In this document: piece after piece, positions 1-7,700 of the stretch
Layout of the letters: the number at the start of each line of letters is the position of its first letter
Position numbering within the stretch: the stretch's first letter is position 1
Translations under genes and position numbers: made by a program
DNA from: Anaerolineaceae bacterium UBA6105
GTDB taxonomy: Bacteria > Chloroflexota > Anaerolineae > Anaerolineales > Anaerolineaceae
NCBI GenBank assembly: GCA_002423495.1
Contig: DIWN01000073.1
Span: 16,221 to 29,226, forward strand
DNA: 13,006 nucleotides
Direction: 5' to 3'
The notes under the pieces: generated by a model
Seen by the model: only the letters and a program-made list of their open reading frames with translations
Database searches by the model: none
What the model was told of the DNA's origin: nothing

Positions 1-12
1 AAGCAGGGTATG

Positions 13-153
13 AGCGATCTGCCTTTTCGATCAGGAAAACAGACTGTAGATTGCCGCGTCGCTTCGCTTCTCGCAAAGACGGATTCTGGTTCTCGCCGGT
101 CTCCGCATTTTGATCTGTCATCGCGAGCCTGTTTTACGAAGCGATCTGCCTTT
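13..153 (+). repeat. Pair of 14-bp direct repeats
   Basis: AGCGATCTGCCTTT is exact at 13-26 and 140-153, 127 bases apart. The second copy is preceded by TCGCGAGCCTGTTTTACGA and the first is followed, 20 bases on, by a GCGTCGCTTCGCTTCTCGC segment. The pieces resemble fragments of one family of intergenic repeats. They are too degenerate to define an element boundary. Confidence 0.4.
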
Positions 154-227
154 ACATTGGATTAACTTGAGACCTGACGGTCAAAACCCGTGCGCGGTGA
201 GGACACCGGCACGAACAAGGCCACCCT

Positions 228-293
228 CATCCACCGCAAGCGGTTCCCACCTGCCCTGACTTGTCACGGGTTCCCCCAAGGGAAGGCTTACAA
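228..293 (+). repeat. Dispersed repeat, copy 1
   Basis: It begins with CATCCACCGCAAGCGGT (228-244), which contains the small hairpin ACCGC-aa-GCGGT, and ends with a CCCCAAGGGAAGGCTTACAA-like segment (274-293). The same two blocks occur in the same order and orientation at 1160-1236. The blocks are conserved while the spacer between them differs in sequence and length, as expected for two old copies of one dispersed intergenic repeat. Confidence 0.45.
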
Positions 294-345
294 GAAGATT
301 ACCGAGTCGCTGCATTCCTCGCAAGGACTTGGAAAATAATGATTT

Positions 346-385
346 GCTGGATTGCCCAGGTCAATCCAGCCTACAACTGTTGTAG
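346..385. repeat. Two adjacent perfect hairpins
   Basis: GCTGGATTG (346-354) pairs with CAATCCAGC (362-370) across a 7-base loop, giving a 9-bp stem. CTACAA (371-376) pairs with TTGTAG (380-385) across a 3-base loop, giving a 6-bp stem that abuts the first with no gap. No T-tract follows on either strand, so this does not look like a standard intrinsic terminator. It may be a REP-like element or a structured 3' end for minus-strand transcripts leaving the TM2 gene. Confidence 0.5.
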
Positions 386-482
386 ACCATGAAAGAACAG
401 GGCAACCTATATCAAGCCAAATGCAATCTGGCTGAATTTCTGCCCCTTATCTTTTAATAAATAATAACTGTTATGCCTAAGT

Positions 483-530
483 AAAAAAGCGCTATTATCT
501 GCTATACATGGCGTAATATTCCCGCGCTTT
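483..530 (-). terminator. Possible terminator of the TM2 gene
   Basis: On the minus strand AAAGCGC (530-524, inside the last codons) can pair with GCGCTTT (492-486, just after the stop). The second arm runs into six Ts (488-483). The 31-base loop is long for an intrinsic terminator, so this is only a candidate. Confidence 0.3.
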
Positions 531-905
531 GCTCTCATTGAACTTGGCAACTGTTCCAGAAATGCCAAAAGCTTCAAAAAGCGCGATCCAGGCAGGGATA
601 GTTGTCCAGCAAAAGAGAAGGTATAGAATACCAGCTACTGTCTTTCCAAGATAAAATTTGTGCGCCCCAACTCCACCTAAAAACAATGCTAATAATACCG
701 CGGTTGTTGGGCTCTTCTTGACAGAATTGATTTGCAGCAAAAACGGTGTTTGTTTGTCGGTTGGAAGCGACATTACCATGTTCATAATATTTGCTTCACT
801 TTGCTTTGCAATTTCCTTGCTTTTTCCAAGGGTAAGTATCAAAGCAACGATTATACCTACAACAAGTAACAAAAAGACAATAAAAATCCAGCTACCATCA
901 TCCAT
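495..905 (-). CDS. TM2-domain small membrane protein
   Basis: This encodes a 136-residue protein starting MDDGSWIF, or 140 residues if the upstream in-frame ATG at 917 is used. The 905 start is preferred because GGAGG (915-911) sits five bases upstream of it, whereas the ATG at 917 overlaps that Shine-Dalgarno and has none of its own. An N-terminal hydrophobic helix (about residues 5-26 of the short form) is followed by a polar stretch, then a TM2-like domain: the hydrophobic TTAVLLALFLGGVGAH segment, the GAHKFYLGK signature between helices, and a second helix with IPAWIALFEAFG. TM2 proteins are small integral membrane proteins of mostly unknown function; the family does not indicate a substrate. 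The extra N-terminal helix gives three predicted membrane segments, with a loop (about residues 27-63) between the first helix and the domain. No neighbour is co-directional, so it appears monocistronic. Confidence 0.85.
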   Translation of the reverse strand: MDDGSWIFIVFLLLVVGIIVALILTLGKSKEIAKQSEANIMNMVMSLPTDKQTPFLLQINSVKKSPTTAVLLALFLGGVGAHKFYLGKTVAGILYLLFCWTTIPAWIALFEAFGISGTVAKFNESKAREYYAMYSR

Positions 906-910
906 TGTAT

Positions 911-915
911 CCTCC
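911..915 (-). promoter_or_regulatory. Ribosome binding site deciding the TM2 start
   Basis: GGAGG on the minus strand lies five bases before the ATG at 905-903. It overlaps the alternative upstream ATG (917-915), which has no purine-rich sequence of its own. This supports the shorter, 136-residue product. Confidence 0.6.
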
Positions 916-963
916 ATCTCTGATTAGGGAATTTGCGCCGATATTTCCCCAAGAATATTTGTA

Positions 964-992
964 ATAATAGCATAATAACATTGGAAATTCAA
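964..992 (-). promoter_or_regulatory. Sigma-70-type promoter for the TM2 gene
   Basis: On the minus strand TTGAAT (992-987; four of six consensus bases) is followed after exactly 17 bases by TATTAT (969-964; five of six). A TG one base before the -10 box gives an extended -10. It would produce a leader of about 50 bases before the ATG at 905. The region is AT-rich and no other candidate nearby is better. Confidence 0.5.
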
Positions 993-1159
993 CATCAATC
1001 TGAGAGCTATTATTGCTAACTTTGGATCGTTCTTTGAAATATTTAAATTTCCAAAATTACAAATTTTAGGGTCATTTAGGAAGTGAGCAGCTAACAAAAA
1101 CAAAGTCCATTCAGATAAAGTGGGCTTTGTAACTCGTAAACATATTGCAGCTGAAAGTC

Positions 1160-1236
1160 CATCCACCGTAAGCGGTCACTCCCCTTCACTACGTTTCGCG
1201 GACCTTCAACCATTCTCCAACGGGAAAGGCTGACAA
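1160..1236 (+). repeat. Dispersed repeat, copy 2
   Basis: It starts CATCCACCGTAAGCGGT (1160-1176), 16 of 17 bases identical to copy 1 at 228-244, and ends with TCTCCAACGGGAAAGGCTGA (1214-1233), which matches the end block of copy 1 imperfectly. It has the same orientation as copy 1, with a longer spacer between the blocks. The two copies bracket the TM2 gene and its promoter. Confidence 0.45.
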
Positions 1237-1260
1237 CTCTTCTGCAGGTCAAACAAAGTG

Positions 1261-1367
1261 CCCTTTAGGGTAATGAGGGAGCTTTCCCTGGGGGCTGCTT
1301 GCGTGCCCGAGGCTAAGCCGGATCCATCCGTGGAACGGACGGGAGACTGAAGAGGGTTTATTCTCTT
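1261..1367. other. Hairpin-dense block, possible structured RNA
   Basis: Several short inverted repeats follow one another. CCC/GGG lies at 1261-1270. AGGGA (1276-1280) pairs with TCCCT (1285-1289). CCCG (1306-1309) pairs with CGGG (1340-1343) and encloses GGC/GCC (1311-1319) and TCCGT/ACGGA (1327-1339), which reads as a three-way junction. AAGAG (1350-1354) pairs with CTCTT (1363-1367). The block is more GC-rich than its surroundings. Stems are short, so chance pairing is possible, and I cannot match it to a riboswitch or other RNA class that I know. Confidence 0.3.
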
Positions 1368-1485
1368 GACCTGTTCGACTAAACGACACAGACACACTCC
1401 TCCGGTACTGCAGTTCAAGATTTCTACAACCTATCCTTCTCAAAATTCCAATTTTTTCATGGGATAAAGTTATATGTGAATAGCT

Positions 1486-1503
1486 TGTGAAGAGTGATTC
1501 ACA
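1486..1503. promoter_or_regulatory. Inverted repeat TGTGAA-N6-TTCACA
   Basis: TGTGAA (1486-1491) and TTCACA (1498-1503) form a perfect 6-bp inverted repeat with a 6-base centre, 140 bases upstream of the giant gene's ATG. The half-sites look like those of CRP/FNR-family regulators, but TGTGA to TCACA is separated by 8 bases, not the usual 6. It may be an operator of another kind or a chance palindrome. Confidence 0.25.
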
Positions 1504-1632
1504 CGAAGAAATTGTAAGTAACAGACGCTTCAAGAATAATTGGTTTCACGCAAAACTGACAGATTGTTATCTAATTCTTGCAAGGGGTAAAACCCGGGGT
1601 TCGTAAAAGTATTTTCATTCATAACAAAAGAA

Positions 1633-1645
1633 TAAGGCGGGGCTG
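1633..1645 (+). promoter_or_regulatory. Ribosome binding site of the giant gene
   Basis: The purine-rich AAGGCGGGG lies a few bases before the ATG at 1646 (AAGGCGGGGCTG then ATG). It supports this start, which also places a normal signal peptide at the very N-terminus. Confidence 0.55.
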
Positions 1646-1756
1646 ATGAACAAAAAAAGTGTTTCTGTTAATAAACATTTGGAGTTCTCTTTAAATTGTA
1701 TTGTAGTGTTGTCTTTAATCATATCAATGTTATTTCCTAATGCCATCGTAAAAGGC
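1646..1756 (+). other. Signal peptide of the giant protein
   Basis: Residues 1-37 have a basic start (MNKKSVSVNK), a hydrophobic stretch of about 17 residues and a V-K-G sequence that fits a signal peptidase I site. No lipobox is present: the only cysteine, residue 18, lies inside the hydrophobic core. Confidence 0.75.
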
Positions 1757-4700
1757 CGATACGAAAGCCCAAGTGAGGATCGATTGCAAAACGCTCAGAT
1801 CACCACTGAAGAGAATTATTATGTTTACTTGCCACTCATCTTCAGAGGTGGAACACCGCCACCTGACCCGACTCCGACTCCGACTCCAACCAATACTATT
1901 TCTCCAACGGCAACTTTTACGAACACTCCAACACCCACTGAAACAAACACTCCGACACCCACAAATACAAACACGCCTACTCAAACCCTAACTCCAACCT
2001 TTACCGCTACCTTCACAGAGACTCCAACACCTACAGAAACGAACACACCCACACTAACGAACACACCTACAGAAACAAGTACACCAACCTTTACCCCAAC
2101 AAATACACATACACCTACGAACACTTCCACGCCGACGGAGACGGCAACACCCACAAACACAGCGACACCGACTTTTACTCTCACTCCCACTTACACGTAC
2201 ACTCCAACGGCGACGCATACTCCCTCAATTACCCCAACCAACACTGCCACATCGACCCCAACAGTTACACCCACATTAACATCTACACCAACCTATACTC
2301 CCACGCCCTTAGCGTCTCCAACTGCGATGCCAACCCAGGAACCACCCCCACCAATTTGTCCCGGACTGCCAATAATTGATGTGCCCGCGACTATTGCCGA
2401 AGATACGACCTGGGTTTCAGGGTATGTCTATCGGGTCACAGGCCTTTCAGTGCTTAACACGGGCGTGACCCTGACGCTAAATCCCGGTGTAATTGTGAAG
2501 TTCCAGAACAACGGAACAACCAAAGGGAAATTAGCTGTCAATGGCATCTTGCATGCTGAAGGTACAGCCGATGAGCCAATAGTATTCACTTCCATCTATG
2601 ATGACGCTTATGGATGTGACAGTGAATACGGCGGAGGAGCCATTGACCCGACAGCCGGGAATTGGGATGGCGTTTACATCAGCAGCACAGGCTCCGGAAG
2701 CGGTTTTACCCACGTCTTATTCCAGTATGGTGGGAGCTCCGATGCAAACTTGGTTGTTACCTCTTCGTCGGTCAATTTCATTAGTTCAAGCTCAAAATGG
2801 AGTGCCAAGAACGGGTTGACATGGAAAGATGGCGCGTCCGGCTCGATCGCCACAAGCCTGATCGATCAGAACCTGCAGTATGGAATTGCCATATCTAATG
2901 CAAGTTATCCATCACTAACAAGTAATTCGATAAAACACAGCTCTAGTTATGCTGTATACATGTCAGCCAACAGTCCAGCAATTTTCGACAATACCACTGT
3001 CATTGGAAATGCCTGGAATGGCATCGGCGTCTATGGAACGATGGCAAATGCGACATGGTATGATGATCTGACCTACATCATCACCCAGACCCTGACACTT
3101 GAATCCACCAGTACCATCACAATCCAGCCTGGGACTGTTGTTAAATTCCAATCGAACACCAGTCTCAAAATTCTTGGCTCATTAAACGCCTCGGGGACTG
3201 AAGAAGAACCAATCATTTTCACCTCCCGAAGAGATGATTTCTTTGGAGGGGATACCAACAACAATGGTGCGGCCACCAAACCAGCTGCAGGCGACTGGGG
3301 AACGCTCTATTTTGCAGATTCCAGCAACGATCAGCTCTCGCATCTCATTCATGTTAAAGTAAGGTATGGAGGGGCTTCATTTACCTCTGGCAGCGTCACA
3401 TCGACTGCAAACCTGACTTATGACAGCGCGGCAACAGCCATTGATCACTCCACTTTTGACTTCAGCGCTGCTTATGGGATCCAGATGATCAATTCCTCCT
3501 CACCAACTGTGACCAACAGCCAGTTTTCTGACAATCTCAATCATGCTGTGTGGTTAAGCGCGGCTTCTTCACCGGCTTTTACAGACAACCTGTTCGTGCG
3601 CAATTCCGGCTATGCAGTCTATCAGGCAGCCAGCTCCCAAGCGACCTATTCAGGTAATTACGCTGCTGGCAACCTTTACAACGGCATCGGTATTACCGGC
3701 AGTTTGAGTGCCAATGTAACCTGGGGCAACAACCTCCCCTACATTGTCATTGGCACGGTCACGCTCGAGATCAACACCACCCTCACGCTTCAATCAGAAG
3801 CTGTCATCAAATTCCAATCCGCAGCCAAGATGGTGATCAACGGGCAGTTAATCTCCCAGGGTATGGAGGGTCACCCTGTATTCTTCACCTCGATAAAGGA
3901 TGACCAGGTTGGGGGTGATACCAACAATAATGGTACAGCCAACTCACCAACCAAAGGTGATTGGGATTCAATCGCGTTCACATCCACGTCTGGTACATCA
4001 AACTTTAATTATGCGGTTTTGCGCTATGGTGGCAGTACCTCCACCACAGGAATGCTCTATTTCAATGGTGGTTCTCCTTCATCCAACTCCCATTTGGTCA
4101 TTCAGGGCAGTCTATATCGCGGCATTTTCTGTATCAACGCTAGCCCCTATCTTGACTACACTTCCATTACTGAAAATGCAGTGGGTTTGTATAACAGCAC
4201 CAATGGTTATCCAACCATAATGTACTCCAATATTTACGGCAATACTTCCTATGGAATCCAGAATGCCAATACCAGCTTCACCATGATGGCGTCAAATAAC
4301 TGGTGGGGGAGTGCAACCGGACCTACCCACAACAGCAACCCAGGGGGAACAGGGGACGCAGTCAGCAACTACGTCAATTTCACGCCTTACGAGAGCAGTC
4401 CAGTGGGAGAGCTGCCCGCTTTGCTTCCCGAACCCTGGCCTGCACCCAACCCCACCAATGTCTCTGGGGTGATTTCAGCCAACACCACCTGGAGCCTGGC
4501 AAACAGTCCTTACCTGGTAACCGGGGATGTGACAGTTAACCCCGGAATTACTCTCACAATCGAACCTGGTGTGGTGGTGAAATTCCATGCCAGTAAGAAC
4601 CTGATCATCAATGGTGCTTTGAATGCGATCGGTACAACTGAAAACCGTATTATCTTCACCTCTATTAAAGATGACAATGTCGCAGGAGACTCTAACTATG

Positions 4701-7700
4701 ATGGCACAGCCACCTGGCCACGCCCAGGCGATTGGTCCTCGATCCAGTTTGGGGCATCCAGCATTGATGCCTTAACCAAGCTGCAGAACAATATTGTGCG
4801 CTATGGCGGCAGCACAGGCGCGGTTCAGACGGACGCGGCTTCGCCAATTATCAGCGGTAATCTGATCACACTCAACAGCAGCTATGGAATGCGGATCGTA
4901 AACACATCCGCGCCCAACACCAGCACCAACTATGTCCTGGATAACCTGGGGGGTGGAATCAAACTTGAAACAACCTCTTCGCCCATCATTTCCAATTCCC
5001 AGTTCTGGGGGAATTCCGGCTACGCGATATACCTGGATTCAAGCTGTTACCCAAATCTATCGGGTAATACCGCCTATTACAACACGGTGAATGGTGTCAG
5101 AAACACCGGCACGATCAGTTTTAACCAAACCTGGTATGCGGATCTGCCCTATGTGATTGAAAGCACCATGATCATCAATTCGGGTGTGGCTTTGACAGTT
5201 CAACCTGGTGCTGTAGTTAAGTTCAACAAAGGCGCGATTGGGCTGACGGTCAATGGCGCGTTGGTGGCAAATGGAACGGACACAGCACCAATCACTTTCA
5301 CTTCCATCCATGATGATGTGTTTGGCGGCGACACTAATAACAACGAAGGCGCAACCTGGGCTGCCAGAGGCGATTGGGATAAGATCCTTTACAATGACTC
5401 CAGCACAGACGCCCAAAATGTATTGAATTGCGCCAATATTTTCTATGCAGGCAATGGAAATGTTGGCATTTCCACGATTAGCGCATCTCCGTCAATCACT
5501 AATAGCTATATCCATCACATAAAAGGAAATGGCATTAACCTCAGTACGATTTCCAACTCTTTGATCGAAAACACAATCATTAAAGATTGTTCCCAGGATG
5601 GGCTGTATATTACAGGTTCATCATCCCCAACCCTCACCAATAATGAGTTTGTTCGCAACGACCGTTATGCTGTTTACTTCACAGCTGATAGCAAGCCTTC
5701 ATTTACTGAGAACAATGCTTTTGATAACTCCTTTAATGGGGCAGCGGTGAGTGGAACTTTTGCTGGCACAAATGTATGGAATGACAACCTGGTATTCATT
5801 GTCATTGGTGCTCTAACCTTGCCTGCAGATTCCACATTGCAAATTGAAAACGCTGTGGTCAAGTTCTTGCCAACCTTTGGTATGGCGCTAAATGGCAAAA
5901 TGGTGGCAAACAACAGTGCTTTTACCTCGATCAAGGATGATGCTTTTGGTGGAGATACAAATAACGATGCGGATTTCACTACTCCTGGTCTAAATAACTG
6001 GGGAACAATGACCTTTAGCAGCACTAGCGTCAACAGTGCCTTCAACAATTCAGATATTCGCTATGGTGGTGCTCCTGCTATTAAGGTCGATCAGACTTCA
6101 GTCATTTTCAGTCTGAATAATTTCTACCTTAATCAAGGTGGGTTGAATATTTCCACTGCCACCCAATTGCCCGGATCCATTGATACGAATGTGTTTGAAG
6201 CCAATCGAAATTACGCCATTTACAGCAACACAGTCAATGCGGATCTAATCATGGCAACTAATGTGTTTATCAACAACGTTGGTAATGCCATTCGGATCGT
6301 CGGGGCGTATGCCCTTGACCATGCCTTCACCTTCATCTCTGGGGCAGTATATTGGTTGGATTCCTGGAATATCGCGGCTGGGATAAACATATCAATCCCT
6401 TCGGATGTCATCATTAAATTGTCTAGTAATGCAACCATGGTTTTCAACGGGAATCTCACTACGCTTGGCACCTCTGAAGCGCCAGTAGTATTCACATCCT
6501 CCCTGGATGATGCTTATGGTGGAGACACCAATGGGGATGGGAGTGCCAGCACTCCGGCAGCCAGCAATTACCGATATATCGGTTTGAATAATTCCACAGC
6601 TGTTCTCAATCACACAATTATGAGGTATGGCGGATATAACTATACGGGTAGTTATCCAGGTATTTATAACGGTAACCTTCAAGTAACGGGCACTACCAAT
6701 TTGACCCTTAATGACAGCACGATTGATCATGCCTATTATGGCATCTGGATGGAATCCGGCGTCCAGAGCTTGACGCTCAACAACTCGACTGTATCGGACT
6801 GTACTTCATACGGTATATACAGCGAGAGCGATACGGGCAACGCCTATTCATTGAACATCGCCAACTCGACCATTTCCAATAATGGCTCCTATGGCATCCG
6901 TATGAGCAATCTGGTACCCGGAAGCTACATCCTGGGATCAAATATCTTCGGAAACATAAATTATGGCGTTTATAACAACACATCCAATCCCCTTTACGCT
7001 ATTGATGCCCGATACAACTGGTGGGGTTCAGATTCTGGTCCCTCACCATTTGGCAGCGGTGATGCCATCAATGGGCGCAATGTGTGTGACCCCACCTGCC
7101 ATATGGTCTATGACATAGTTCTTGTCAATCCCTGGCTGGGGTCCGGTGGAGAGGTTATCTACAACTCCTCACCCTCCAGTTACTGGACCTGGTGGACATC
7201 AGACCCGGTCAACACAGTTTTTGGCAATTACATCTATCAGTATACCGATCTGAGCATTGCTGCTCTGGGTCCAGATTTCAATTTCCAACGCACCTATAAT
7301 TCCAGCATGGGCTATACCGGTCCGCTGGGAGTCGATTGGACACACAATTACAATGTTTTAATAACCGAGCCGATGGATTCACAGGTAGTGCTTGTTCAGC
7401 GCGAGGATGGTCGCAAAGACCAGTATACGATCCTGACCAACGGAACTTTTATGGCTCCTCCTGGCATTTACGATCAACTGACATCCGATGGGACCACTTA
7501 CACCCTCACATTAAAAGACCAAACCGTCTATTCCTTTGACACCTCCAATAGACTGGCATCCATTACAGACCCAAATGGGAACAGTTTGGCCCTTGCTTAT
7601 TCAGGAGATAATCTTACATCCATTACACTTGCCGATGGACGCGTGATCAGTTTCACTTACAACGCCACCAGGTTGAGTTCCATCACAGATCCTCTTGGCA

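Larger units (their letters stand above)
1..494. other. Gene-free region with decayed dispersed repeats
   Basis: No convincing reading frame is present on either strand. The stretch is a mosaic of short GC-rich repeat-like pieces: the 14-mer AGCGATCTGCCTTT occurs at 13-26 and again at 140-153; a segment around 50-82 (GCGTCGCTTCGCTTCTCGC) looks like the intergenic repeats common in Chloroflexota genomes; a piece at 228-293 recurs in altered form at 1160-1236; and two hairpins lie side by side at 346-385. The last ~60 bases are AT-rich and form the downstream region of the TM2 gene. I see no tRNA, promoter or CRISPR pattern. Confidence 0.6.
993..1645. other. Gene-free region upstream of the giant gene
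   Basis: I see no convincing gene in these 653 bases. Short open frames on the minus strand (924-1166, 1206-1418, 1249-1533) overlap one another or the TM2 promoter, lack ribosome binding sites and have no recognisable protein features. The stretch holds the second dispersed-repeat copy (1160-1236), a block dense in small hairpins (1261-1367), an inverted repeat (1486-1503), and an AT-rich leader ending in the ribosome binding site of the giant gene. I could not identify a clear -35/-10 pair for the plus-strand gene. Confidence 0.5.
2360..7150 (+). repeat. Seven tandem right-handed beta-helix modules
   Basis: Approximate module limits are 2360-3028, 3029-3691, 3692-4459, 4460-5095, 5096-5746, 5747-6298 and 6299-7150. 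Each module opens with a TW-x-YxV-TLTIxPGxVVKF strand set, then a GxLxAxGT..PIxFTS segment, a DDxxGGDTNxxG loop (best example GGDTNGDGSAS in module 7), a GDW motif, an RYGG motif, and beta-helix coils with N-ladders such as SPxxTNxxFxxN. The D-x-N-x-D/N-G loop resembles calcium-binding loops. Module 1 has a deviant loop (GCDSEYGGG), module 5 has YAG in place of YGG, and module 6 is short. The fold is inferred from motif pattern; the function may be a rigid stalk, or glycan or surface binding. Confidence 0.8.

Noticed and set aside
658..927. 89-codon plus-strand open frame
   Set aside because: It is antisense to the well-supported TM2 gene, whose signature motifs are in the other strand.
924..1166. 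80-codon minus-strand open frame next to the TM2 gene
   Set aside because: It covers the likely TM2 promoter, starts inside a dispersed repeat, has no ribosome binding site and shows no protein-like motif.
1261..1367. Known riboswitch, or remnant of a group II intron
   Set aside because: I could not match conserved cores (for example c-di-GMP, cobalamin or TPP) and found no domain V-like hairpin or reverse transcriptase, so it is left as an unnamed structured block.
1486..1503. Canonical CRP binding site
   Set aside because: The TGTGA and TCACA halves are 8 bases apart, not 6, so only an unspecified inverted repeat is reported.
1206..1533. Two overlapping minus-strand open frames (1206-1418 and 1249-1533)
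   Set aside because: They share the same DNA in different frames, lie in a hairpin-rich repeat block, and neither has a start signal or a recognisable domain.
1856..2356. CRISPR-like or DNA tandem array in the TPT linker
   Set aside because: The periodicity is in the protein; the DNA units differ in sequence and length, with no conserved repeat and spacer.
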